Position numbers and translations under genes: made by a program
The notes under the pieces: generated by a model
Seen by the model: the letters and a program-made list of their open reading frames with translations, nothing else
Told to the model about the DNA's origin: nothing
Databases searched by the model: none
NCBI GenBank assembly: GCA_964035545.1
Contig: OZ037767.1
Coordinates: 17,138,781 to 17,202,780, forward strand
Direction: 5' to 3'
Source of the DNA: Bugula neritina
Lineage: Eukaryota > Bryozoa > Gymnolaemata > Cheilostomatida > Bugulidae
Length of the DNA stretch: 64,000 nucleotides
In this document: piece after piece, positions 26,902 through 38,252 of the stretch
How positions within the stretch are numbered: position 1 is the stretch's first letter
How the letters are laid out: every line of letters begins with the position of its first letter

Positions 26902-28847
26902 TCACCTGATTGGCTCAGGTTTCAAATCACAATTATTTTTTCTACTCCAGTATTTAGAGATATTTTTATATTCTGCCTTCCCGTCTTGTTTCAAGTGTGC
27001 CTGTCGACACATGTAACAGTGTAACGACTCTTTGTGATATCTTGGGACAATCTCGTGTGATTCTCTCCACCGATGGTAACTGTTGTACGCAGCCGTATTT
27101 CTATCTAGCTTGTGCATGAACTCTGCCAGCAACTTTACAGACGTGAAGTTTCTGGTGTGGAGGAAGGAGTTGGGAGGAGCAAATCGTTTGTATTCTTCCA
27201 CAGAAGCACCCAGAGCTATCGGAATATTGTAACTTCTGGATTTCAGGGTGTTCCAGAACTTCTCCGTTATGTATTCCTTACAAATACTGTTTTCAAATGC
27301 TAAATAAAACTTATATTTACTTCTCAGTTCATCATAACAAGTGGTGTTTCCTGGTGCACAACCATCAGATTTTCCAGAACAACTTCCCTTTCCTGCAAGA
27401 AAAATCATAAAGAAATTCGGGGAAGAAGTGAAACAGGCATATTCACAGATTAGCAAAGGGTAAATGTCACAGTGAACAAATTGAAATCTTGTAGATCTTT
27501 TAGAAGTAACAGCAGAGTGCCCCAGATGTAGATTCAGTATATGAACTGAGTCAACCTTTGAACCAGACTGATTAGAATACTGATGAGCACAACATATTCA
27601 CTTGACTCACCAAATATATCAACAGAGACATACTTCTGCAGCTCTTTCACGTACTCATCTCTACCAGAAGCTGCCTGGCAGTGAGAGACAAACCAGAGAG
27701 CCATTTTGGTTTTGCCTGCAGAGTAGTCTATGGACTTGAGAGACTTGGAAGAGTTCTTTAGTCTGACAGTTGGTATGTATGAGATACTGTAGTCTGAGTT
27801 TAATAGATAGTTGGAAGACAGGTTAAGTATGTTCTGTAAGGGTAGTAGTTCCTCGTCTGCTTGGGTGTATACTGGTGACTCCTGAATTGACATGGTTAAT
27901 ACATTATTTAGAAAAAACGGAAAAATTTATCCAGAATTAAACAAAATACATAGAATAAAAATAGAGAATTGGGCAAAAACAAGTCATCAAAAAAGAGTGA
28001 AAGAATCAACAACCGTCAGTTGGCAGAACAAGACCTTTGTCTCATATGTTACTAGTTCGCTAATCTGGTAAAAAGTAATATCACAATAGATTACCAAAAA
28101 AGTAAACAATTGAATTTAAACTTCAACACTATAGTTGTTAACCTGGTTTATTTCCATCCACATCTGACCAGGTTTGTGATACACAGGCAAGTCGGTAAAG
28201 TCTAGAGCTCTCACGTAAGGTCTGTAAGGTGAGATATTCAAGTTTGGTTTCAACTCTCTTATTCTGAATAGCAGCAAATCAGCAGAATCCAAGAGACTAC
28301 GATTCCCTGTTATCTCACATTGGGAATAGGCGCAGTATCTGAAGGTCCCAGGGTTTATCCCCCACAATGGTTCCCGAGCAGTCAAGCTAGTCCAGGCTAA
28401 TATCAGCTTCGTTCCATTGGATCGAGTCTCTACTTTTGCTGGAATGGATTTTTTAAGCCGAGGTGTAGGGGGTTTATTTCTAGGGGGGTTTTTTCCAGAG
28501 GGTTTAGTCACAGGGGGTTTATTTGCTGGTACATTTGGCTGTACTGTTTCAGTTTTGTTGACCCGAAGAGCGGACATGGTTTTATTTTTAGTTTGTGTTG
28601 ATTGCTTCACAGTTGGTGGCTTTACATTCACTAAGTTTAGATCTCCTGGCTTCTTCTGATAATACTTTGCATTGGAAGGAAAGGAGACATGCCTTGCTGT
28701 AGCCATTCCTTTACCTTCAGGCAAGGTTGGTGTGAAGGGAGTTGGTTCCATCACTGTAAAGTATGTCATTGTCAGGTAGTTGGTGGATAATAACACTCCA
28801 ATAGCTAGACTCCATTTAAAACATTTTTGCAATTTGAAGCGTGGCAT
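26902..28847 (-). CDS. Alpha-1,3-fucosyltransferase (GT10), copy 3
   Basis: Exons on the minus strand: 28143-28847, 27611-27881, 26902-27392; 488 aa. Exons 2 and 3 are exactly 271 and 491 bp as in the other copies; exon 1 is 30 bp shorter, within the stem. Membrane anchor at about 12-32 (WSLAIGVLLSTNYLTMTYF). The catalytic domain keeps NQESPVYT, WFVSHC, the GDP-fucose signature and the APPNSF block, with a few replacements (for example KSRSYNIPI for TSASYNIPI). Intron 2 is 218 bp, so unlike copies 1 and 2 its retention would break the frame. The 5' UTR exon begins at 28964 and has the largest number of UTR repeat units. Confidence 0.93.
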
Positions 28848-29160
28848 GTCTGTGACTAACTTGTGATTATAGTTTTAACTTGTGACTGGAGTCTTGACTT
28901 GTGACTGGAGTCTTAACTTGTGACTGGAGTCTTAACTTGTGACTGATGCTAACATAGGTCCATTCTGAAAGCGATAAGCAGCCTTGTTCGATCAGTTGTT
29001 TTATAAACGTTTCTATCGACTTCTACAAAATTTACTTCTACTTTGCAGAGTACCTGTGAAACATGCAGTTTGAAGATGTTTTTGAAGTTACAAATTTGTT
29101 TACAATTTATACTTTAAGATTCTGCATTTCTTGTGCTACAATAGTAATGTTAATAGTAAG

Positions 29161-29168
29161 TTATGCTG

Positions 29169-29208
<40 letters not shown>

Positions 29209-29221
29209 TAATAATAATAAT
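29161..29221. repeat. (AAT)n microsatellite, left side of the LINE target
   Basis: About 19 AAT/GAT units after TTATGCTG. It is split from the matching AAT tract at 33778-33793 by the LINE. Confidence 0.9.
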
Positions 29222-29306
29222 GTGTCAGAATAGCTCAGTTGGTAGAACACATTACTCCAAAAATCCAGAGTTCCGATTATGCTTCGGGTGCGATTCGCGA
29301 CTGCGG
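29222..29306 (+). promoter_or_regulatory. tRNA-like head at the LINE 5' end, possible Pol III-type promoter
   Basis: Contains TAGCTCAGTTGGTAGAAC, a near-perfect tRNA D-arm/A box, and GGGTGCGATTCGCG, a B-box-like word about 45 bp later. It begins right at the microsatellite boundary, so it is part of the inserted unit, not the host locus. No clean cloverleaf. Confidence 0.5.
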
Positions 29307-29401
29307 CATTTTTCTGGCAAAAAGCCTTCAGCAAGCTTTGCACATTACCTTGCTGGGTCCTATTAGAACTAAAACCTAAAATTAGTTCCTAAAAACCCAA
29401 T

Positions 29402-30081
29402 ATGATGAATTACAATAACGTGAATGGGATGTCTAGCCAAGCTAGGCATGTCTTGTCCGGCAGTGGGTATGTGGAGGACCAGGCAACCCACGGTCGTCAA
29501 CCTGTTACTGGCACAACTAGAAGAAAATACTCAAGAGAAGACAACAAAGCTGTCATGGAATGCTACTTCAAACGTAGACCTGGAGTGAGGGGTTATAGAA
29601 AAAGAATGTATGAACTCTGGAAGGAAAGAGGAGGATTTGACATCAGCGAACAGAGACTAGCAGATCAAGCAAGAACTATAAAAAAACACAAGCATTTCAC
29701 AGAGGAAGAACTCCATGAGATTGAAGAAGGAACCTTGCAAAAACAAGGCACAACAGTTGATGAAGAAGATCATGAAGAGCTAGATCGAGACATAGAAGAG
29801 GATGTTAAAGTTCAGCATGAGATACCAGATGAACCAACGATAAAAATTTTAAGAGTACCTAGTTCAGAGGCAGAAAAATTACTAGTTGAAAAAATTATAG
29901 ATGAGCATAGTAGATTAACTAATGATCGACCAAGACTAAGCGCCCTTAGGCACATTGAGAGGGTCAGATTACTTCAGGCAGTAAGACAAATTAACGAAAT
30001 GCTAGACTGTGTTGAGATTATTAATATCACTGAGCTCAATGACACCATCATGGATTGTGCAATAATAGTAACAGAACAGGT
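29402..30081 (+). pseudogene. N-terminal part of the R4/Dong-like LINE ORF
   Basis: Open for about 226 codons. It contains SREDNKAVMECYFKRRPG and MYELWKERGGFDISEQRLAD, a block I associate with polyproteins of restriction-endonuclease LINEs (from memory). An acidic segment (EEDHEELDRDIEEDV) follows. The frame continues as TEQV until the nested insertion and resumes as VCNNKERRKPNN after it, so the ORF was one unit before the second insertion. Confidence 0.75.
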
Positions 30082-31067
30082 CAGGTGTTTAATCTGCTAC
30101 CGGTAACCATGTAACCGGTACTACCTGTTCCATGGGTCGGACTGTCGGCGACTAAACCGATACCCCCTAATGTCTTGACATTAGGGAGGGTGTACTGGAC
30201 ATCCATGTAGAACTAAAAATAACATCTACTAAAAATCTGAAAGACCATTCCAGTGGGTATCTGTGGCAGCCCTCAAGGGCGTGTACAGACAAACGTGTAT
30301 AACGGCCAGCCACTGCAGCAGGTTGTAAATGCTAGCATGTCTTGACCTGTTCTTGCCGCTAGATCCCATTTACACCCTGCCGAGAGAGAGAACATGGTAA
30401 CGCGAAAGCCAAGTTCACTTAACCACTTCGCATGCAGTTTTATGGACTATGACAATGGAAACAGTATTTGATACCGGCACGAACGTCGCCCGGGTTAACA
30501 AGGTTCGCGCTGGTCTGCTCCCGCTCCGGCAGCCAGTGAAAAGTCAGCTAGGACGCAATGGAAAGTTCAGAAAAGTTCTGAGACTAGCAGAATGGAATGT
30601 TAGAACATTATTAGACCGGAATAATTCAAAAAGACCAGAGAGGCAGACAGCACTTGTTGCTTCATGATGAGGCAACTGAGAGACATAATGGCTGTAAAAT
30701 GGTATGACAAAGTTACGAATGAAGAAATATTAAGACGTGCCAATTTGCCAAGCATGGCCGACATCCTTATAGAAAAGAACTTGAGATGGCTAGGCCATGT
30801 GCACAGGATGGAACATAGCCAGCTACCAAGACAATTGCTCTACTCTCAGCTGAAAGAGGGTAAAAGAAATACAGGGCGACCTAGACTCAGACTTAAAGAT
30901 GTTGCTAAGAGGAATATGAAATGGAGAGCAATAAACTTGAGTTCATGGCAGCAGACAGCTGACAACAGAGCTGCGTGGAGAGCTGCAACCAAATCTAAGC
31001 TTAATCCATAAAACAGTCATAGTCGTATCGACTGACTGCAAGAGAGAGAGAGAGTAACAGAACAAGT
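30067..31067 (+). mobile_element. Nested, internally deleted APE-type LINE with 15-bp target duplication
   Basis: Flanked by AGTAACAGAACAGGT (30067-30081) and AGTAACAGAACAAGT (31053-31067), a 14/15 match, giving an insert of about 971 bp (30082-31052). The 5' part has a UTR and the start of an apurinic-type endonuclease (LRLAEWNVRTLLD...RPERQTALVA, about 30577-30663). At about 30664 it jumps to the RT C-terminal tail (LRWLGHVHRMEHSQLPRQLL, ORF 30664-31011). The tail is a GA microsatellite. The middle of the element is missing, so this is a non-autonomous copy joining both ends. Confidence 0.85.
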
Positions 31068-33643
31068 GTGTAACAATAAGGAAAGAAGAAAACCTAACAA
31101 TGTACCAGCATGGAAAGTACGACTACAGAACAAATCAAGAGAAATTAGATCAGACTTGAGTAAAGTAATCGAGTGCAAAAGAAGACCTTACAATGATCCA
31201 TTGAGAAGAAGGCTTGAAGGAAAGCATAGGATAAAGAACAAAGGATATAATGTAGTGATTGAAGAACTAAAGCAAAATCTGAGGGCTGTAAGTCAGAAAA
31301 TAAAAAGATATACAGAACGAGTCGAACAATATAACCAGAACAGGATGTTTACAAACAATGAAAAGCGCTTCTATCAAGAATTACAAGGATCTGAATGTAC
31401 ATCTAAAGAGACACCTGACAAGGAAGAATCAAAAACGTTCTGGCAAAACATCTGGGGCCAGCCAAAGAAGCATAATAACAATGCAGAATGGCTAAATAAA
31501 GTAAGCAGCAAGTTGGAGCATATGGAAAAACAAGAGAACTTAAGCATTACAGTGGCTGATGTGAAAAAGATGATAAGCAAAATGCCCAATTGGAAATCAC
31601 CAGGGCCAGATGGAGTTCAAGGATACCGGATTAAACACCTGACGAAGCTACATATGCTGATTGCTGATCACCTGCAGAAGTGCTTGGATAATGGGGATGT
31701 CCCTGAAAGGATGACATCAGGCAAGACAATGATAATGAAGGATCCAGCTAAAGGGAAGCAACCAGGAAACTATAGACCAATTACCTGCTTGCCACTCATG
31801 TGGAAAACATTGACAGGCATATTAGCTGACAGCCCGTATGATCATCTCCCAGAGCAAAATATAATTGGAGAAGAACAAAAAGGCTGCATTAGAAAGTCAA
31901 AGGGTGCTAAAGATCATCTCATGCTTGATAAGGCAATCATGTGTGACTCGAAAAAAAAAGTACCAATCTAGCAATGTGTTGAATAGACTATCAAAAGGCA
32001 TATGACATGGTACCACACTCATGGATCTTAGAAACAATGCAACTAACTGGAATGGCTGATAATGTGATAAGGTTGATAAAAAAAGCATGAAGTCTTGGAA
32101 AACACAACTGGAGTACCTTGGAGAAAAGATCGGAGGGATAGACATCAAGCGAGGAATTTTCGAAGGAGACTCTCTATCGCCACTCCTCTTTGTGACTGCT
32201 CTTATCCCTCTATCAATTCTAATGAGAGAAGCGGCTCAAGGATACAAGTTTCGACAGGGTAGAAAAATAAACCATCTTTTATATATGGGTGACTTGAAGC
32301 TATATGAGAAATTGAAGCCAGAACTGGAAGCTTTGGTGAACACTGCCAGGATCTTCACAAGGGATGTAGAAAGGAAATTTGGGTTACAGAAATGTTCCAC
32401 ACTGGTTATGAAAAGAGGAAAGAAAATTGAAGACACAGGAATTACTATGCCTGATGAACAGGTAATCAAAGATCTGGATGAGGAGCCGTATAAGTATCTA
32501 GGAGTTCTTGAGACTGATAGAATAAAAATGGATGAAATGAAAGATAAAACCAGGAAGGAGTACTATAAGCGAATAAGAAAAGTTCTGGAATCAAAACTAA
32601 ATGGAGGGAATACGATCAAAGCAATAAACACTTGGGCAGTAGCAGCACTGCGTTACACAGCTGGAATACTTGACTGGACTGTTGATGAACTAAAAGATAT
32701 GGACTGAAAGACAAGGAAGCTTATGACAATAAATCGTGCACTCCATCCAAGAGCAGATGTAGACAGGCTGTATGTTAGCAGAAGGGAAGGCGGCAGAGGG
32801 ATGATGTCAATTGAAAAATGTGTAAGGATTGAAGAATGCAGCATGTCAGATTACATAAAGAGGACATGCACTGATGGAGACACCACTCTGAATACCTTCC
32901 TAAAGGACAAAACAGCTATAGAAATCAAGAACGATAAACCGCTAGAAAGAACTGATGGGTGGAAAGAAAAGGCTCTACATGGTCAGTACATCAGAAAGGT
33001 GGAGGACATGAAAACGTGCTCATGGAAATGGTTGAAATCTCGTTGGCTGAAAAAGGAAACAGAAGGACTGCTGTTAGCTGCGCAAGATCAAGCACTTTCT
33101 ACTAAAAATTATAAAGTAGCTAAAATGAAAGAACAAGGTAGCAAGAAGTGTCGGATGTGTAATGCAAGAGACGAGACTGTGATGCATATACTGAGTGAAT
33201 GTGAGAAGTTAGCACAAGGAGAATATAAGAAAAGACACGACCATATGGCATTGATAATTCACTGGGAGTTGTGTGAGCTCCATGGATTTCAGAGAAGCAA
33301 AAATTGGTACGACCACCAAGCAGAATCAGTACTGGAGAATGACGATGTAAACATTTTATGGGACTTCAACATACATACCGACAAAGTCATCGAAGTAAGG
33401 AGGCCTGATATAGTAGTAGTTGACAAGCGTAATGCTGAAACAACAATCATCGATATCCCAGTTCCTGGTGACTACAGAGTAAAAGAAAAAGAATCAGAGA
33501 AGATAGGAAAATATCAGGATTTAGCACTAGAGTTAACCCGACTTTGGAAAACATCAACAAAAGTCATCCCCATTGTAGTTGGAGCCCTTGGAGTTTCACA
33601 CAAAACTGCAGAATGGATGGCACTACTTGGAGTAGGTAGCTGA
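31066..33643 (+). pseudogene. RT, zinc knuckle and endonuclease part of the R4/Dong-like LINE, broken
   Basis: Three open segments (31066-31971, 32087-32707, 32723-33643) belong to one former protein. The first has the RT entry blocks WKSPGPDGVQGY and GNYRPITCLPLMWK. The second has FEGDSLSPLLF, the altered YMGD and YKYLGVLE. The third has the CCHC knuckle and the PD-(D/E)XK endonuclease. Breaks are a run of A near 31951, a TGA within the block reading MC-stop-IDYQKAYD, a frame change near 32087 and a TGA at about 32705. Confidence 0.85.
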
Positions 33644-35128
33644 AAACAAATACCCACTGATTCAGCAGACAGCCTTACTAGGATCAGCTCACATCTTGAG
33701 GAAAGTGCTATCCATCCCAGCCTAGTGGAACTAAGCCGATGGTAGAAGGTTGCACCAGCTAAAAGCTGTGATACAACCAATAATAATAATAATAAAGAGT
33801 TTGCATTAATAGCGTGATTGTCCCACCACCCAAATATGACAGAGCGGAGCTATAGATGAGGAAAGAAAAACATTAATAGTGTGCTTGTGAAATAAATTCA
33901 GCTTTTGCTATATGTATTATAAATAGAAGTAATATAAAACCATTATATGTTATAATTGTTGTAGTTATAGTGTGCTTGTAAACATAAATAGCTTCAATAC
34001 TATATAATATATTATAAATAGAAGTAAAGTAATTATAAGATATATGCATATATTATAATGTGTTATTTTACTTATAATATTTAAACATTTGTGATGTCAC
34101 AAATTTACCTGAAATTAGAGCTTCTTCACCTGAGATTGCTTAGCCAGTATCTACACAGCCTCTTTCTGACTATACTTTGTTGCTGTCAGTTTCCCAGCTG
34201 GTACTCTGCACCTAGTCTATAGTATAGCTGAGTAACACATCACCTAGATATATTCAAGTCTGTATTATACGCTATACAAAAGATACTCAAATTTTTTTTC
34301 ATGGTATAAATACGAATGTAAAGGTTTTAGAAAAAGGCAGTCTGCCTTATCACAAATATCTTCATGTTGAATAGAAATATATTAGTTACATAAGTTCCCG
34401 TTACAAGTTCACAAGATAGAAAACTATTGATTTATATGAATGCATAAGGAGAGATGAATACAAAGTATCAATTTTTAGCCTATTGTCCATCCTTTTCTCT
34501 ACACTTTGACTACTGAGAGCGTACTTTAAGATCCCATTACATTTAATATAGCCTACATCAATGATTAACTGACAAATGGTTCTACACAAAGCTATAGTAA
34601 TTGAACTCAGGGCATGTTTAAAGCCAAAACAAATGAGATGTTTACATATAGTGATTGCCATTATAACTACTGGCCTAAATATTGGATAAAATTCCCTGAA
34701 TCTCCTATTTGACTCTTCAAGTTTATGTCATGTTTTATTTGTGAATTTTTACCTGCAATTAGAAAGTTTAAGCAGATGATATTAAACAAGTAAATGCCAA
34801 TATAATAAGTAATTTTCTTTGTGGAAATCTCAACCCAGTCATCTGATTTGAGTTTATGCTTGTGCCAATAAAACACATAATTGATTATATTTATGCTAAA
34901 TTTTTAAAATTGATGGTTAATAATCTAAGATATTCATTTTATTTTGCCATAAAAATGATTAAAATTGCAGTCTAAAAAAGATGACAAAGTGTAAAAGTGT
35001 ACTTCACTGTTTTTCTTTTACATTCTACTTTATAAGGCTAATACGCACAAGTTGAGGCCATGCTATAACTTGTGCACTAAAATCAGCTCTCAATTTTTAG
35101 CATAACCCCATATACTGTTCTATTCACA

Positions 35129-35148
35129 CCTTGACCTTGACCTTGACT
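35129..35148 (-). promoter_or_regulatory. Repeated nuclear-receptor half-site motif (unit B copy)
   Basis: The same ACCTTGACCTTGACCTTGAC word as at 24735-24754, in the same relative position in the P450 3' flank of unit B. I did not find it in the flank of the complete P450. Confidence 0.35.
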
Positions 35149-35545
35149 ATTGTATGCATATAAACATGGGTATTGATTATAGCAGGTCTCATAGTATAAA
35201 CCACCGATGTATGATAATAGCTAGAATAATAAACCCAGCTATATTATTGTATGTAATAAATACAGCAGACAGCTGGTTGAAACAATCACAGAAAGTAGTA
35301 CAATAATAAGTCTCTATTCTTCAATAACAAAAATAATTTCACTGACTAACAAAACAACACAGCATATTATGCAACTATATAGATACAAGATATGATAAAT
35401 CCATAACATGTATATATATATTGATTATATACTATATTATTACACTATATCACTAAATACATCCCTAAACTATTAGTTGTCTTGTAGATATTTATAGTAT
35501 TAATAGTAAACTCTGTACACTTGGTGATACATTCAGATCATGTGA

Positions 35546-35727
35546 CTAAAGAGCAGACGACTCTCTGGGTTTGAAGGAAACTTTGAATTCTCCTGGAAAT
35601 CTGATGAGTCCGTAGACATCAGGTTTGACATCCCCGGAAAGGCTGACCTTGAACTTCTGCAGAATAGCTGTGAGAAAGAGGAAGATTTGCCACTGGCTGA
35701 CAGTTTGACCTAGACACGACCTCACAC
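35546..35727 (-). pseudogene. Orphan last exon of a cytochrome P450 (unit B)
   Basis: 182 bp, minus strand, with the acceptor TGTTGCAG, the heme-ligand segment GVRSCLGQ and a stop after RESSALL. It differs from the unit A copy and from the complete gene by a few residues (FKVSLSG versus FNVSLSG and FNISLSG). The reading frame is intact, but the other nine exons are absent. Confidence 0.85.
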
Positions 35728-35798
35728 CTGCAACACACAGACAGACGGTACAGGAGTGTACACTGTTTACCTCCTCAGGAGTGTACGCTGTCTACTTT

Positions 35799-35855
35799 AC
35801 ACACACACACACACACGCACACACCACCACCACCACCACCACCACCACCACCACC
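35799..35855. repeat. (CA)n and (CAC)n microsatellites
   Basis: A short CA tract followed by about 11 CAC units. This corresponds to the longer CA tract at the end of unit A, and homology between the units ends here. Confidence 0.9.
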
Positions 35856-36631
35856 GAATCATACACTTCTTCTTTGACCATGTAGATAAGTTCCTGAAAA
35901 AAGTAGTCATTTAAGTCCAGCAGTTAATAAGCAATGCAATCGTCTAACCTAAGAGTTATTATATTATCTTTCTATACTTATGAGTCATCACAAGAACCTG
36001 CATGCTATTGGCTGGCAGATTTCCCACATATCATCTCTAGGTTTATTTATATCTGTTTATTTTTTATTGTAATTGTGGAACTATAGGATTAGCTGATGAC
36101 ATACAGAATGACTAGACAGAATATTGTGTTAGCTGTTAATAAATCCTACAGGCTATGCTCATCTCTTCTTAGGTTTAGTAATAGAAAAAATACCCAATTG
36201 CCTTAGTGAAAATTGGTTTGAGGGTAGGCTGAAAACATATTAGAGAATAATATATTAACTTCTTTTGAGGCACTTCTCACCTGGAATACTGGCTTTTCCC
36301 AACATGTCTATCGATGTACCTTTCCTAAAATATAATCAGTCATGAGGTATGGTAGCTAAATGCTTTGTACCTGCTCTGTTAGTTAGTGACTGCGGCCCTG
36401 CTCTGTTATGGTAACTGCAGTCCTGATTCATGTTTGGCATTCAGATTTTCAACTGACTGTTGATAGTATTATTATGGATTAATAAGTTATAATGAAAGTT
36501 GACGGAAAATAAGGATTTTGGAACAAAAAAGCTTTTCTGCTGAGTTGAAAAGAGGAAATGCATAATCTTACTTGCACGAGGAAATAGTATTTCCTGTTTT
36601 TTGTTTCTTCATACTTCAACATACCTCACCA

Positions 36632-36855
36632 TTAAATAGGAAGTCCCTTCCACATGTGCTGCACCTGAATCACCCAATAGAAAGCCATCTCAACATGTGC
36701 TGTACTTCTATTATCCAATAGAAAAACTACTTTAACATGTGCTATTCATCAATCACCCAATAGAAAGCCATATCAACATGTGCTGTACTTCTACCAACCA
36801 ATAGAAAGTCTCTTCGACATGTGCTGTACATCCACAATCTAATAGAAAACCACGA
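36632..36855 (+). repeat. Five-copy tandem repeat with CCAATAG and ACATGTGCTG boxes
   Basis: Five diverged copies of a unit of about 42-45 bp. Each has ACATGTGCTG (an E-box CATGTG) and, 20-25 bp later, CCAATAGAAA or a close variant (the last copy reads CTAATAGAAA). CCAAT is the NF-Y core. Confidence 0.75.
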
Positions 36856-37714
36856 CCAGCAAGTTACGCTGTAAACTGTTCCTTTCACTTGCTAACGCTG
36901 GACAGAGCTGTATTTACTGATATAGAGTTGCCCTCTCATATATTATTCTATGACCTTATTTTATTTACTCAGGCTAAGAACCTTAGAGTATTATTGACTT
37001 CTGTGTTAAATACTACAGCAGCTAATTTACCATCTCATTTAATATATATAAAAATATTATCAAATAGCTTTCAACTTTTACAAGATGTATAAGAAAACAA
37101 TGTTAACGGACTAATGAACAGCACTGGCTCCTTATGATGTAGATTCTCACTGAATCTATCAGTTCACCTTAAATAGCAGACACATATTAGCCCAAGCCTC
37201 TATCTAACCCTAGCCCTACTAGACTTAGTTGTTTCATATCACTTATTTAAATTAATTTTGTGTAAAGGAACTGCAAAATCATTATAATTATGTTTAATAT
37301 GCAAAGGGTATTCCGTTAATTGACTTACTGATGGAGCTAATTTATTCCCAGTTGAGAATGAAATTAACTATATACTATGTCACATTGACAGTTGTATTCT
37401 ACCAGCTATGCTATATCTCAGTGACAGCTACATGTATACACTACTAACTATACCATATCCTAGTGGCTCGAATGTACTATAGATGCATACTAGCTGTAGT
37501 CGTTTAGCATGCTGAGCAATTACAGCTGGTATTATCTTTGATTATATCCACTTTGAATGATACCTTGACATTTTAGGCTCTGTTGATTTTGCTTTGACAG
37601 GCAAAAAGTAGTGGCTTTTGACACAATATGGCAGACAGGGTCTTCCTTTTGAAGCTACTTTATCTATTCTCAAGTGAGTTTATCTGGTTCCCATTAGGAC
37701 AGGATAGCTGAGTA

Positions 37715-37858
37715 GCTAAGAGAGAGGGGGAGGGGGAGCTAAGAGAGGGGGTAGCTAAGAGAGAGGGGGAGAGGTAGCTAAGAGAGGGGGGGTGGTAGCT
37801 AAGAAAGGGGGTAGCTAAGAAAGGGGGTAGCTAAGAGAGAGGGTAGCTAAGAAAGTAC
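37715..37858 (+). repeat. Purine-rich tandem repeat
   Basis: Irregular copies of TAGCTAAGAGAGGGGG over about 140 bp, with many G runs on this strand. Confidence 0.85.
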
Positions 37859-38146
37859 ACATGTGTATGCAGTTTCCCAGCTTTAGAGAAGAATGAGATA
37901 TGATTATTGCATAGTCCTACTTCATTTACAGACTCTGGAGACTTTTACCTCCCCTCTGGCTGAATATTTCACCCTCAGTAACTTGGAATGTTTTGTGCTC
38001 CGTAGTTGAGGCTCACAAGAAACCGTCTCACATAGTGGGTGGACAATTTCTAATAATACGATCACTGTTAGCTCTTAAATCAACTTGGCATTATTTGTTT
38101 ATCTATCTTCGATGTAGCCACCCCTGTATGATTATGTTACGTATTT

Positions 38147-38252
38147 ATAGTATATCCACCCCTCTCCTATATTAGTATATATAGTATATCCACCCCTCTC
38201 CTATATTAGTATATATAGTATATCCACCCTCTCCTATATTAGTATATATAAT
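38147..38252 (+). repeat. Short tandem repeat, about 33 bp, three copies
   Basis: Three or so copies of a unit containing GTATATCCACCCCTCTCC followed by TATATTAGTATATA. Confidence 0.85.

Larger units (their letters stand above)
29222..33780 (+). mobile_element. R4/Dong-like LINE with C-terminal restriction-like endonuclease, degraded, carrying a nested LINE
   Basis: Order: tRNA-like head (29222-29306), N-terminal ORF part (29402-30081), nested foreign LINE (30082-31052), RT (about 31550-32700), CCHC zinc knuckle CRMCNARDETVMHILSEC (about 33150-33205), a PD-(D/E)XK-type endonuclease with RRPDIVVVDKR...TTIIDIPVP (about 33396-33470), then a 3' UTR ending in AAT repeats. A C-terminal restriction-like endonuclease marks early-branching LINEs, and insertion into TAA/AAT repeats is known for the Dong/R4 group. 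The copy is dead: frameshifts near 31950 and 32087, TGA at tryptophan-like positions, and the RT catalytic box reads YMGD (32282-32293). Confidence 0.85.
25672..35796. repeat. Segmental duplication unit B (fucosyltransferase copy 3 plus orphan CYP exon, with LINE insertion)
   Basis: Collinear with unit A (19803-25430) from AAAGTGATTAATTTTGTG through the fucosyltransferase, the AAT tract, the P450 3' flank (33790-35545) and the P450 last exon (35546-35727). It is longer than unit A because of the 4.6-kb LINE at 29222-33780. Confidence 0.85.
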
